From Clostridia bacterium (GTDB lineage Bacteria; Bacillota; Clostridia; CAKSNL01; HGM11501), in the NCBI GenBank assembly GCA_017411325.1, contig JAFQQJ010000019.1, positions 124,001 to 188,000 on the forward strand: a DNA stretch of 64,000 bases, in the 5' to 3' direction. The notes below the pieces were generated by a model. It saw nothing but the letters and a program-made list of their open reading frames with translations, searched no databases and was not told where the DNA came from. Positions 16,425-25,981 of this stretch are shown here, piece by piece. The translations under genes were made by a program, and so were the position numbers. Positions within the stretch are counted from its first letter, which is position 1. Each line of letters opens with the position of its first letter.

Positions 16425-16865
16425 GTGAAAAAGCTTATTATATGGAGATTACTGATACTTCCAATCGGTTTCGCAGTAGAATGTGCGGCAGCAACCTTTG
16501 CCGTATATATTTTAAAAATACCTTCAAAAACAGGGCTTATTGCAGGTACTATTTTCGGCGTACTTTCTGCAGCTGTTTTATACTTTCTTGCAGGATTTAA
16601 AAATCGCAAATCAAGTATCCCGAAAATATCCTTGTGGTATTTTTTATGGACTGTGGCAGTTCTTGTGATTGCTTCATTTTTTAAGTCTCCCATTTTAGGC
16701 CTTGTTGCAGGCGGATATAGTTTATTTTCTCAAATAAACTATTTTCTGCCGACAGGTGCAGAAATTTTATGTTCCGCTTTAGCATTTATTTTGGAAATTT
16801 TCTTTTTAGCCTCAGGTGTACTTTTTGGACGGCATCTTGATAAAAAGAAAACCAAAATAGTTTAA
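16425..16865 (+). CDS. four-helix membrane protein, single-unit paralogue of the 15241 gene
   Basis: 146 residues from a GTG with AGAGGG upstream. It starts KKLIIWRLLIL, like KKLVIWRFLLL in the 15241 product, has four hydrophobic helices and ends ASGVLFGRHLDKKKTKIV, which shows what the natural C-terminus of the family looks like. Function unknown. It follows the coil gene with the same order as in copy one. The GH78 gene starts 11 bp downstream. Confidence 0.6.
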   Translation: MKKLIIWRLLILPIGFAVECAAATFAVYILKIPSKTGLIAGTIFGVLSAAVLYFLAGFKNRKSSIPKISLWYFLWTVAVLVIASFFKSPILGLVAGGYSLFSQINYFLPTGAEILCSALAFILEIFFLASGVLFGRHLDKKKTKIV

Positions 16866-16876
16866 GGAGAATTATT

Positions 16877-19078
16877 ATGAAGCAAAATGAAGTTTTCGCT
16901 TCCGCCCTGTGGCTTGGAAGCAACGATGATAATACCGATGCCTTTTACATACTCCGAGGAAAATTTTCTGTTTCAGAGGTTAAAAAGGCGACTTTACGCG
17001 TTTTAGGCCTTGGCTTTTTCCATTGCTACATAAACGGACGCCGGGTGGGGGATGATTTGTTTTTACCCCTTACAACGGACTATGAGCCCCGAAAAAACTT
17101 TCCGTCAGGCGAAATTTTATCGGGACACAGAATTTATGTCCCCGAATATGACATTACCGATATGCTATGCGAAGGCGAGAACGTAATCGCCATACATTTT
17201 GGCGGAGGCTGGTATACCTTTAATCATCCAATAGAAAACTTTAAGGATTCCGATATGCGCTTCGGTGTCCCCAAGGCTATATGGCGCATTTTCGGAGAGG
17301 ATAAAGGCGGAAGCTTTGAAGCATTATCAAGCGAAGAAGACATCCTTCTTCCCGGCTTTATAAAAAATTATTTTTTCCCACGAAGGGAATATCAGGACTA
17401 TTTCTTAAATTCAGAGGATGCCTTTTTGCCTGACTTTGACGATTCGGATTTCCCGAAGGCGAAAGCCGTAACGCCGCCTTATACCACCTATCATTTTACA
17501 AGCTGTCCCAAAGACAAGGTGTGTGAAATTTTGTACCCGGAAAAGATTGCCGAAAACGAAGAATATACCTTGTATGACTGCGGTAAAAACACAACAGGCT
17601 ATCCCGTAATTGAAATTACCCATCCCGAAAAGCAGGCTGTAAAGTGCATTTTTTCCGAGGAATTGTCCGGCAGTGCACTTGACGAAGGCTTTTCCCACTG
17701 GCAGGAATTTACCGTTATTTCCGACGGCAAAAAGCGCCTTGTCCATCCCCTTTTCACCTGGTTTGGCTTCCGTTACTTCGCCGTTTACGGAAAGGCGGAG
17801 TTAAAGTGTGTGGAGGTTATTCACTCGGATGTTACCGTTACCGGCGAATTTGAGTCGGACAACGAAATGCTTAATAAAATCCATGAGCTTTTTATAAACA
17901 CTCAGCTTACCAATATGCACGGCGGAATCCCCTCGGACTGCCCTCACCTGGAGCGCCGCGGCTACACGGGTGACGGTCAGCTTTGCTGCCACGCCGCAAT
18001 GACCTTGCTTTCCGCAAAAGACTTTTACAGAAAATGGATTTACGACATATTTGACTGTCAGGACACTTTGACGGGCCATGTTCAGTACACCGCTCCATAC
18101 ACCCATTCGGGCGGAGGGCCCGGAGGCTGGGGCTGTGCCATAATCGAAGTTCCATACCGCTATTATCTCCACTATGGAGAAACCGATGTTCTTTCAGAAT
18201 GCTATCCCAAGGCAAAACGCTATTTTGACTATCTTGAAAGCCACTCGGAAAACAATCTTGTAATAGCGGACAAGGAAGGCGAATGGTGCTTAGGCGACTG
18301 GTGTACCCCCACTTTTGTTGCTCTTCCCGCGCCCTTTGTAAACAATTATTTTTACATAAAAAGCTTGTACCGTGCCATCGAAGTTGCAAAAATCATCGGA
18401 AGCGAAGCGGACATCCCCCTTTTCGAGGAAAGAATCGAGGCACGCAAGAAGGCAATAAGAAATGCCTATTTTAACCCCTGGGACGGAAATTTCCTGGGCG
18501 GAGTTCAGGGGGCAAACGCCTTTGCCCTTGATATAGGATTGGGCGACCACAGAACTTACCCCAACCTTATTTCCCGATACGAAAAAATGAATGAATTTGA
18601 TACAGGTATTTTCGGAACGGATATTTTGATAAGGCTGCTTTTCGAGCGTGGCAACGGTGACCTTGCCGTTAAAATGCTGTCATCAGGCGGCGTTCACTCA
18701 TTTTCCGAAATGGTTAAAAGAGGGGCTACCACCATCTGGGAATACTGGCCCGAGTCGCTCCGTAACCGCTCCCTCAACCACCCGATGTTCGGCGCTGTTA
18801 CGGCATATCTTTACGATTATCTTTTGGGCATCCGCCAGAAAGAGGGCTCAAAGGGCTATGATGACCTTATAATCGCTCCCGTTTTAGTGGACGAAATAAA
18901 TCATCTTTCGGGCAAAAGAGTTCTTCCGAAGGGCGAAGTTTCAGTATCCTATGAAAAGAAGGATGAAAAGGTTTATTTTACAATAACCATCCCCGAAGGA
19001 CAAAATGCAGAATTTATTTTGAGAGAAACAAAATCCCCCCTTTCATCGGGCGAAAACAGATTTACACTTGATTTATAA
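16877..19078 (+). CDS. GH78-type alpha-L-rhamnosidase
   Basis: 733 residues with an AAGGAG site. N-terminal beta-sandwich (ATLRVLGLGFFHCYINGRRV, the usual 'Y.NG..V' module of bacterial rhamnosidases), then the six-hairpin (alpha/alpha)6 domain with DCPHLERRGYTGD from residue 354 (the conserved D and E of the GH78 catalytic region), WIYDIFDCQ, and the late GATTIWEYWP motif that carries the second acidic residue. C-terminal beta-sandwich GEVSVSYEKKD. No signal peptide, so it would act on imported rhamnose-containing oligosaccharides or glycosides. It probably shares a transcript with the thioesterase and GH172 genes that follow (20-bp spacing). Confidence 0.88.
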   Translation: MKQNEVFASALWLGSNDDNTDAFYILRGKFSVSEVKKATLRVLGLGFFHCYINGRRVGDDLFLPLTTDYEPRKNFPSGEILSGHRIYVPEYDITDMLCEGENVIAIHFGGGWYTFNHPIENFKDSDMRFGVPKAIWRIFGEDKGGSFEALSSEEDILLPGFIKNYFFPRREYQDYFLNSEDAFLPDFDDSDFPKAKAVTPPYTTYHFTSCPKDKVCEILYPEKIAENEEYTLYDCGKNTTGYPVIEITHPEKQAVKCIFSEELSGSALDEGFSHWQEFTVISDGKKRLVHPLFTWFGFRYFAVYGKAELKCVEVIHSDVTVTGEFESDNEMLNKIHELFINTQLTNMHGGIPSDCPHLERRGYTGDGQLCCHAAMTLLSAKDFYRKWIYDIFDCQDTLTGHVQYTAPYTHSGGGPGGWGCAIIEVPYRYYLHYGETDVLSECYPKAKRYFDYLESHSENNLVIADKEGEWCLGDWCTPTFVALPAPFVNNYFYIKSLYRAIEVAKIIGSEADIPLFEERIEARKKAIRNAYFNPWDGNFLGGVQGANAFALDIGLGDHRTYPNLISRYEKMNEFDTGIFGTDILIRLLFERGNGDLAVKMLSSGGVHSFSEMVKRGATTIWEYWPESLRNRSLNHPMFGAVTAYLYDYLLGIRQKEGSKGYDDLIIAPVLVDEINHLSGKRVLPKGEVSVSYEKKDEKVYFTITIPEGQNAEFILRETKSPLSSGENRFTLDL

Positions 19079-19097
19079 AACTTTGCGAGGTACAGCT

Positions 19098-19823
19098 ATG
19101 TCAACTACACTTAAAACAAGAATCGAAAGCTATGATGTGACGCCAAAAGGACTTATGCGCCAGTCCACCATCTTCCGCCTTTGTCAGAGAGCTGCGGGAG
19201 ACGACCTTGATAAGGTGGGCGGAAGCTTTGAAACATTAGTTTCCCACGGCCTTACCTTTGTGATTACCAAAATGGAAATTACGTATTTTGCCGATATTAT
19301 TACCTATGACGAAATTGAAATTATAACATACCCGAGAGGTGTTAAAGGCCCCTCCTTTATCCGTGACTACGACATACTTAAAAATGGAGAAAGAGTTGCC
19401 TATGCCTCCTCCCACTGGGTTTTAATCGATATAGAAAAAAGAAAGTTCTGCCGCCCGGTGTCCCTTTCTTCCGTGTGCGAAATTATCCCCGATATGGATA
19501 ATTTATATGAAATGGAAATGAGAAAAATCCACCCTGACTTAAGCGAAATGGAAAAAGCTGATGAGCGAAAGGTATACTATTCAAATATTGACCGAAACAA
19601 CCATATGAATAACACCTTTTATCCCGACATTTTGTTTGACTATCTCCCCGATAGCTATTTAGATACCCTGAAAGGCAAAACCGTAACCGTTCAGTACAGC
19701 TCGGAAATACTCTGCGGTGAGCACTTTACTGTTTATAAAAAGGAAGAAAATGGCGCTTTTACTCTCTCTGCAAGATGCGAAAAAGAGGATAAGGACATTT
19801 TCTCCGCAATGATAACAATGTAA
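19098..19823 (+). CDS. acyl-ACP thioesterase
   Basis: 241 residues from the ATG at 19098, which has GCGAGG eight bases upstream; the frame is open to 19068 but without support. Two hot-dog domains of the bacterial FatA/FatB-like family: N-terminal YDVTPKGLMRQSTIFRLCQR and the C-terminal repeat with YSNIDRNNHMNNTFYPDIL, containing the conserved N-x-H catalytic motif. It releases free fatty acids from acyl carrier protein. Its place between two glycoside hydrolase genes has no obvious metabolic logic. Confidence 0.85.
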   Translation: MSTTLKTRIESYDVTPKGLMRQSTIFRLCQRAAGDDLDKVGGSFETLVSHGLTFVITKMEITYFADIITYDEIEIITYPRGVKGPSFIRDYDILKNGERVAYASSHWVLIDIEKRKFCRPVSLSSVCEIIPDMDNLYEMEMRKIHPDLSEMEKADERKVYYSNIDRNNHMNNTFYPDILFDYLPDSYLDTLKGKTVTVQYSSEILCGEHFTVYKKEENGAFTLSARCEKEDKDIFSAMITM

Positions 19824-19842
19824 AAAGAAAGGCTGTGATTTT

Positions 19843-20892
19843 ATGAGTCTGGCAAAAATGCAGAATTTTGAATCAAGATCAATTTCTCCCGAAAACTTTA
19901 CCGGTGAAAAGGGAAAAGGCGGAATGGCTTTGACGGGAACAGGCGAAAACGCCGCCCGTGATCTTGGTCAGGGCTGGAAGGTTTCTCCATATATAGTGAT
20001 AAAGCCCGGCGAAACCTTTCCCCTTGGTGCAATGGACGGTCCCGGCATAATAAAGCACATATGGATAACAGACAGCTGTCCCAAAAACAGAATGCTTATT
20101 ATAAGAATGTACTGGGACGGAAGCGATACCCCCTCTGTTGAAGTGCCCCTGGGTGACTTTTTCGCATCTGCCGAGTATCAGCGCTATGCTCCGCTTGCAT
20201 CAATTCCCGTTTGCGTAAATCCCAAAAAGGGGCTTAACTGCTACTGGGATATGCCCTTTTATAAAAACTGCCGTATAACCCTTGAAAATCTTCACTCAGA
20301 AGATGTTTCTGTATATTATCAGATTGACTATGTAGTAGGCGACATCCCAGAGGACTACGGCTATTTCCACGCCCAGTTCAGACGCGTAAATCCCCTTCCC
20401 TACAAGGAATGCTACACAATTCTTGACAATGTATCAGGCAACGGTCACTATGTAGGTACATATATGTTCTGGGGCGTAAACAACACAGGCTGGTGGGGCG
20501 AAGGCGAAATCAAGTTTTATCTTGACGGCGACAGGGAATTCCCCACAATCTGCGGCACCGGCACAGAGGATTATTTCTGCGGCTCATGGAACTTTGACAT
20601 AGGCGGAAAATATCAGGAATTCTGCACGCCCTATTCAGGTATGCCCAAGGTTATAAGACCGGACGGGCTTTACAGCTCGCAGCAGCGTTTTTCACTTTAC
20701 AGATGGCACATAAACGATCCTGTCTACTTTAAGAAGGATATAAAGGTTACCATTCAGGCTCTGGGCTGGAGAAGCAACAAGCGCTATCTTCCCCTTCAGG
20801 ATGACATTTCATCCGTTGCCTTCTGGTATCAGGACAGCATTTGCAAAACCTTCCCGCCCTTCCCTTCAGTAGATGAGCTTGAAATTATATAA
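19843..20892 (+). CDS. GH172 (DUF2961) family glycoside hydrolase
   Basis: 349 residues with an AAAGAAAGG site. The DUF2961 double jelly-roll is recognisable from SPYIVIKPGETFPLGAMDGPG, IKHIWIT, VEVPLGDFFA, the WGEGEIKFYLDGD segment and the highly conserved GTGTEDYFCGSWNF motif. GH172 enzymes act on fructofuranose or arabinofuranose linkages, with the Glu residues of EGEIKF and GTEDYF as the known catalytic pair. Cytoplasmic. With the GH78 gene upstream it suggests use of plant or microbial glycans. Bounded downstream by a hairpin shared with the convergent gene. Confidence 0.88.
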   Translation: MSLAKMQNFESRSISPENFTGEKGKGGMALTGTGENAARDLGQGWKVSPYIVIKPGETFPLGAMDGPGIIKHIWITDSCPKNRMLIIRMYWDGSDTPSVEVPLGDFFASAEYQRYAPLASIPVCVNPKKGLNCYWDMPFYKNCRITLENLHSEDVSVYYQIDYVVGDIPEDYGYFHAQFRRVNPLPYKECYTILDNVSGNGHYVGTYMFWGVNNTGWWGEGEIKFYLDGDREFPTICGTGTEDYFCGSWNFDIGGKYQEFCTPYSGMPKVIRPDGLYSSQQRFSLYRWHINDPVYFKKDIKVTIQALGWRSNKRYLPLQDDISSVAFWYQDSICKTFPPFPSVDELEII

Positions 20893-20920
20893 AAAAGTTG
20901 AGGCAATGCCTCAACTTTTT
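20893..20920. terminator. bidirectional terminator
   Basis: AAAAGTTGAGGCA (20893-20905) / TGCCTCAACTTTT (20907-20919); tight loop with T-runs on both strands between convergent genes. Confidence 0.85.
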
Positions 20921-22856
20921 ATTTTATCAGATTTATTACAGCTGCTTTATATCCCGGAAGTCCATCTATTATCACCTTGTTACCTTCTAAACTTGCCGAA
21001 ACGCCGATGGCTTCAACCTTTGAATATTCGCCGTCCAGGAGTATTTCAGAATCAATTATCTCGTCCGTGTTCATATTAAAGAGAGCAACGGAAAGCTCTT
21101 TTTCGTCCTTACTTTTTGCCTGAATGGTATAAAGATAGGGATTTTTAAGGCAGCAGGCAGGAATATTTTTTCCGCAAAGCTCCTCTATCACTTTATAAAG
21201 CTGTGCCTGACGGTAGTAATTTTTGGAATAGTTTACATTATCTCCCGATGAAAAACCCCAAAGGCTCGAAAGGGCGTTATAGCAAAGCACATAGTATTTT
21301 ATACCGTCTTCGCCACTATATATATAGCTTCCCGGAGTGTCATCCGGCATAAATTTTGTTAATACTTTCGCTTCCTTCCTGCATTCTACCTTGCAGGTCG
21401 AAACCTTTTCAAGGCCCGTTATGGTGTCTTTTGTTTCGGGATAGTATTCGCCTTCAAAGCCTCTTCCCTCATAGCTTATAAGACCTGTATCAAAACCTCG
21501 CTCATTTAGCCTTAAAGCACCCTGAATGTCCACAATAACTCCGTTTTTCATATCCTCTTTCTTTATATAGCGTGCATTTTCCCCAAAGGCAACAATCGGG
21601 TAGTCGCCCCCTTCAAAAACTGTGGGAATGCCGTTTTCCGCAAAGAATCGACCGCCTGAGGTAAAGCTCATTTTTTCAAAATTTCCGTGGCAGAAAAAGT
21701 CAGGAGCCATTTTTGATATGTCAAAGGCGGCAACCTGATGCATTTCTTCAAAAATGCTTACGCCCACACATTTTTTATCCTTGAAAAACCGCCTTATTCC
21801 TTCTCTCAGCGGATTATTTCTTGCGTGGCGTGCCACATAGCCCATTTCATAATTTACCGGCCTTGTATAGTCAAACATATATTTAAGCACACCGTCTAAA
21901 TTTCCCGATGCCATAAGAGCCAGGTCGAAAAGCTCAAGATTGGCAGAACCGCACTTGTCCGTGTATCTGGGGCGGGGGTAAACATCGCCCTCGGCAAATA
22001 CCTCTATGCCCTCTTTCCTGCACCAGGAAGCCTGCATACGGGTGTTTTCTATCTGCGATGTAACACGGAGTGAATTGTTGTGATAAGGCGCTCCGAAGGT
22101 TCGTACGAATGGCTCGGTATTTCCTGCAAACGCCCTTGAAAGCTCCATTACATCCGTACCGGAATAATCCCAGGTGTCCGGGGTTGTGCAAAAGCCCATT
22201 CTGATTTTCGGGTTTACCTTGTCAAGTGCTTTTCTCATTCTTCTTGCGAAATTCAGCATACTTTCACTCTGAACTTCCATCCAGAGCTTGCGGTTATTCT
22301 GATTTTCCCTTGAAAAGATGAAAGCTGCAATTTCCTCCCTCGGTATAAACTTACCGATTTTTTCGGAAAACATTTTGAGATGCTTATCACAGCAGCAGGC
22401 GGTATAAAGACTTCCCCTGAAATTAAGTCTGAAGTCATCGTCGAACATTATTATATCGGGACTTAATTTTCCAACCAGGGTAACCACTTTTTCAAAGTGA
22501 GTTAAAAACTTTTCAGAAAGCGGGCAAAAAACGCCGTTTTTAGTATCTCCGTTTGAATCGGTAATAAGGTCGAAGTTATGAGTCAGCCTTACTTCACCAA
22601 ACTCGTAGCTTAAGGTAGAGCCGTGACCGATTGAGCCCATCCAGACTCCCACCTCAAAGCCTTCCTTTTTAAGCTTGTCTATGTAACAGGCTCCCTTTTC
22701 GGAGTCGGAAAAAAATTCGAAATTAGTCTGAGTGGGAGGATTAAGTCCGCACACGAAAACACGCTCTACCCCTGCCTTTTTAAACTCCTCTAAAAATATA
22801 GGGTAGCTATCCTCATTTAAGGAGCCGATACTTACCGGCACTGCAATCTTATACAC
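20919..22856 (-). CDS. putative TIM-barrel glycoside hydrolase
   Basis: 645 residues from a GTG at 22856. An ATG seven codons upstream lies against the -10 box and would not be transcribed, whereas AAAGGAG stands nine bases before the GTG. The N-terminal half looks like a (beta/alpha)8 barrel: VPVSIGSLNEDS, ERVFVCGLNPP, GFEVGVWMGSIGHG, SPDIIMFDDDFRL (a barrel-strand acidic cluster), RMGFCTTPDTWDY, EVFAEGDVYPRP. The C-terminal third is beta-rich with a small sandwich at the end. No signal peptide. It resembles proteins annotated only as hypothetical or glycosidase-like in gut Clostridia; the family was not identified. Own promoter, own terminator, monocistronic. Confidence 0.6.
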   Translation of the reverse strand: MYKIAVPVSIGSLNEDSYPIFLEEFKKAGVERVFVCGLNPPTQTNFEFFSDSEKGACYIDKLKKEGFEVGVWMGSIGHGSTLSYEFGEVRLTHNFDLITDSNGDTKNGVFCPLSEKFLTHFEKVVTLVGKLSPDIIMFDDDFRLNFRGSLYTACCCDKHLKMFSEKIGKFIPREEIAAFIFSRENQNNRKLWMEVQSESMLNFARRMRKALDKVNPKIRMGFCTTPDTWDYSGTDVMELSRAFAGNTEPFVRTFGAPYHNNSLRVTSQIENTRMQASWCRKEGIEVFAEGDVYPRPRYTDKCGSANLELFDLALMASGNLDGVLKYMFDYTRPVNYEMGYVARHARNNPLREGIRRFFKDKKCVGVSIFEEMHQVAAFDISKMAPDFFCHGNFEKMSFTSGGRFFAENGIPTVFEGGDYPIVAFGENARYIKKEDMKNGVIVDIQGALRLNERGFDTGLISYEGRGFEGEYYPETKDTITGLEKVSTCKVECRKEAKVLTKFMPDDTPGSYIYSGEDGIKYYVLCYNALSSLWGFSSGDNVNYSKNYYRQAQLYKVIEELCGKNIPACCLKNPYLYTIQAKSKDEKELSVALFNMNTDEIIDSEILLDGEYSKVEAIGVSASLEGNKVIIDGLPGYKAAVINLIK

Positions 22857-22877
22857 AAAAAACCACTCCTTTGCCAT

Positions 22878-22906
22878 ATATTAACACAGAAAAAAATCGG
22901 TGTCAA
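22878..22906 (-). promoter_or_regulatory. promoter of the 20919-22856 gene
   Basis: Minus strand TTGACA (22906-22901), 17-bp spacer, TAATAT (22883-22878). Predicted start near 22871, so the leader is about 15 bases and begins with the ribosome-binding site. Confidence 0.8.
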
Positions 22907-22982
22907 GGAATATACTACCCTTTCTTAGTACTATATTACACCTTTACAAGAGATAGGAAAAATCTTCCGGGCAAAACATACA

Positions 22983-23014
22983 TTAAGCCGAGGAGTTTTG
23001 ACTCCTCGGCTTAA
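22983..23014. terminator. hairpin after the first F5/8C-stalk gene
   Basis: 14-bp perfect stem TTAAGCCGAGGAGT (22983-22996) / ACTCCTCGGCTTAA (23001-23014), loop TTTG. The T-run on the minus strand is short. Confidence 0.8.
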
Positions 23015-23026
23015 ATATGATTACAT

Positions 23027-25966
23027 TTATTTAGTTATTGTTATTTCCTGTGTTTCGCCGTTCCATGCCACATTATATCCGAGCTGTTCGGATACAAATC
23101 TTACGGGGATGAAGGTTCTTGAATCCTTTATTACAGGCACAGTTCTCAAGGTGTAACGAACATTTCCATAGGAGGGATCTTCTACAAACACCAGCTTATA
23201 GCCAATCTGAAGTGTAAGGTCAATATTCTCACCCTTAACGCCGATGGTCTGATTATCGCCGTTCCAGGAAATTTCAGCACCCATAAGCTCTAAAAGTCCT
23301 CTTAAGGGAATTAATGTTGTGCCGTTTACGATATAGGGTGCAACGTCGATGGTTTTTGACTTATCTTCGCCGTTTTCCCTGTACTTAATCTCGTTGGAGC
23401 CAACGGTAAGAACATACTTCTCGCCGTCATCTTCACCCTCGTACTGATAGAAGTCAAGCTCCGCTACACTTACACGCTTAGCGAAATATTCGTGCACGGT
23501 AAACTCGATATATCTTATCTTCATCTCTTCAGGCAGGGGGATTTTCTTTGTGGAAAGATCCTTATCCAGCACCATATCTTCTGCAACGGCCACCCAGTTT
23601 TCGTTGTCCGCACTTACCCACACGCTTGCCTTGAGCCAGCAACCGTGAAAGTCATTGGTGTCACGGGGAGTATAGGTAATTTCCTTTACCCTTTGTGCTT
23701 TTTTCATATCAACAACGAAAATTACCTCTTCACCGGTTTCAAGCTGTTCTGTCTGCCAGAAGGATTTAACGGTTCCGTCAAGTGCCTTGTCGGGAGTAGA
23801 GGTAGCCCAGCTTTCACCCTCATAGCTTATATCAAATAGCTTTTTATCAATTTTATATAAGACTCCCGCTTTTTCAATTTTCCTGAAGCTTTCATAGTCC
23901 ACGGTTTCAAAGTCGGGATTTTCGCCAAGAACATTTATCTCAGCCAATGTGCCGTAGCCGCCCACCGCAGAGGTTATTTCAACTCTTATCTTAGATGCCT
24001 TTATGTTTGAAAGGAAGAAAATTTCCTTATCGCCCACGCTCTGCTCAAAATAAACATTTTCCTTTATGAGCTTAAGCTCATCCCCGCTTTTTTCTGCCGC
24101 ATAGAGGTTTGCAATGATAAAGTTTCCGTTCAACGAATCCTGTCTGGGTGTTAAGTTAACACCTGATATGGTTTTTGCAAGACCGAAGTCGATGTCTATG
24201 TTATAGGGAGGATTATCGTGGCCGACAACTGCGCCGTCCTTCGCCTCATACTTTGAGTGCCAGTAGGTTTTCTTGTCTCCGTCAAGGGCAAGCTGAATGC
24301 CATGGCTTCCCATTGTGGAGTTAACCTTAATATCCCAGGTCCCTCTTGCAAGATAAGGAATGCCTGTTCTTGACTCGCCTTCGTAAACGGCCGTATTATC
24401 TGCCTTTCCGTCCTTTAAGAACTCAATTTCAGCGGCAGAGCCGAAGTTTGCAATTCCGCCCGTTATTTCAATTTCAATAGCCTTCATCTTTTTATTGCCC
24501 CAGGTTGCTGATTCGGGCTTGTTGTTTTTGACAACAGACGTATAATTTGTGAAGTTTCCTACATAAATTTTCTCAAAGCTTACGCCGTCGGCAGAGCCCT
24601 TTATGTTGTAGGATGAAATTGTTCCTACCGCGTTATCGGTTCTGGGGGTATAAATCCAGCCCGACACATCAATCGCTTCGGAAAATTCAACCCTTATGGT
24701 GAAAGGAAGAGGGTCACTATACGTAATGGTTGAGCCTTCTGCCGTATACTTTGAATGCCAGTGGGTTGATTTGTCGCCGTCAAATGCCTTGGCAACAGGG
24801 GTAAATTCGCTGGATGCTGTAATTTTCCAGTCTGCGCCTCTGGGAATTTTAGTTCCCGAATAGGATGCTTCGGAAGAAGCCTCAGCGGCTCCTTTTTTTG
24901 TATAGAACTCAATTTCCGCTGCTGTACCAAATCCTGAAATTGATGTGACAATTTCAATTTTCATTGCCTTCATACTTGTCTTCGGAAAGAAATCATCCGA
25001 AGGCTTTGCATCCTTTGCGGGGCCTTCCACATAGGGGAATTTGCCTGTGTGAATTTTTTCAAAATTCACACCGTCCTTCGATGCATAAAGGTTGTAGGTT
25101 TTAGCTGTTCCCGTTCCGTTATCGGTTCTCGGGGTGTAGCGCCAGCCTTCGATTTCCACGGTTTTACCGAAGTCAACCGTTATGGTGTGGGGGCATTCTT
25201 CCTTGCTTACGATTTTTGTTCCCTCTGCCTTGTATGCCGAATGCCAGTAAGTTGACTTGTCCCCGTCAAAGGCTTTCCCTGCGGCGTTTCCGGTGCTGAA
25301 AGCACTTGATGCACTTATATTCCATGTGCCGTCGTTTTTAAGAAGCTCTCCTGCTAAGGCTGTGCTTGCAGCGGGTGCTTCAGCTTCGGGTGCAGTTGCA
25401 CTCTGTTCCTTAAAGGCTTCGCCGTTTTCGATTGCAGTTCCGCTTGTTCCCTTTAAGAACTCAATCTCCGCCGCAGTTCCGTAGCCGCCGCGGCTATTTG
25501 TTACCTCGATTTTTATGGCTTTCATGGTGTATGCACCCCAGGAAGCCTCGGAAGGAGTAAACTCCGCCTTTGTCTTGGTTTCATAATCAAAGGTGCCGGT
25601 AAATATTTTATTGAAGTTTTCTCCGTCCTTTGAAGCATAGATATTATACGCCAAAACCGTTCCTGTTTCATTATCCTTACGAGGTGTGTAACGCCAGCCG
25701 GAAATTTCGGTATCCTTGCCGAAATTAATTGTGATAACGTGGGGGCATTCGTCGTGGCTTAAAATTTTGCTGCCTTCTGCCTTGTAGTTTGAGTGCCAAT
25801 TGGTGGATAAATCACCGTCGAAAGCATTTTTAATGCTTGTGCCTGTCTGGCTTGTAACAGAAATTTCCCAGGAGGAATCAAAGGGAACAGCTTCCGATGC
25901 ACTTACAGCCATGCACATGGACATAACCATAAGAAGAGAAAGTAAAATTGCAAATATTTTCTTCAT
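23027..25966 (-). CDS. secreted protein with five F5/8 type C domains and a stalk domain (cassette 1, binding protein)
   Basis: 979 residues with a clear signal peptide (MKKIFAILLSLLMVMSMCMA, cleavage after about residue 23). Then five F5/8 type C (discoidin, CBM32-like) domains of about 150 residues: four carry the hallmarks WHSxY and TPRxD (near 57, 230, 400 and 565), and the fifth reads FWQTEQ with YTPRDTND. Short variable linkers include an AEAPAASTALAG stretch. The last 130 residues are a copper-amine-oxidase-N-like stalk domain: VNGTTLIPLRGLLELMGAEISW and FIPVRFVSEQLGYNVAW. No catalytic domain. It probably binds glycans at the cell surface. Starts 15 bp after the GH71/99-like gene, with AAAGGAGGATG, so it is co-transcribed with it. 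Confidence 0.85.
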   Translation of the reverse strand: MKKIFAILLSLLMVMSMCMAVSASEAVPFDSSWEISVTSQTGTSIKNAFDGDLSTNWHSNYKAEGSKILSHDECPHVITINFGKDTEISGWRYTPRKDNETGTVLAYNIYASKDGENFNKIFTGTFDYETKTKAEFTPSEASWGAYTMKAIKIEVTNSRGGYGTAAEIEFLKGTSGTAIENGEAFKEQSATAPEAEAPAASTALAGELLKNDGTWNISASSAFSTGNAAGKAFDGDKSTYWHSAYKAEGTKIVSKEECPHTITVDFGKTVEIEGWRYTPRTDNGTGTAKTYNLYASKDGVNFEKIHTGKFPYVEGPAKDAKPSDDFFPKTSMKAMKIEIVTSISGFGTAAEIEFYTKKGAAEASSEASYSGTKIPRGADWKITASSEFTPVAKAFDGDKSTHWHSKYTAEGSTITYSDPLPFTIRVEFSEAIDVSGWIYTPRTDNAVGTISSYNIKGSADGVSFEKIYVGNFTNYTSVVKNNKPESATWGNKKMKAIEIEITGGIANFGSAAEIEFLKDGKADNTAVYEGESRTGIPYLARGTWDIKVNSTMGSHGIQLALDGDKKTYWHSKYEAKDGAVVGHDNPPYNIDIDFGLAKTISGVNLTPRQDSLNGNFIIANLYAAEKSGDELKLIKENVYFEQSVGDKEIFFLSNIKASKIRVEITSAVGGYGTLAEINVLGENPDFETVDYESFRKIEKAGVLYKIDKKLFDISYEGESWATSTPDKALDGTVKSFWQTEQLETGEEVIFVVDMKKAQRVKEITYTPRDTNDFHGCWLKASVWVSADNENWVAVAEDMVLDKDLSTKKIPLPEEMKIRYIEFTVHEYFAKRVSVAELDFYQYEGEDDGEKYVLTVGSNEIKYRENGEDKSKTIDVAPYIVNGTTLIPLRGLLELMGAEISWNGDNQTIGVKGENIDLTLQIGYKLVFVEDPSYGNVRYTLRTVPVIKDSRTFIPVRFVSEQLGYNVAWNGETQEITITK

Positions 25967-25981
25967 TATCTCATCCTCCTT

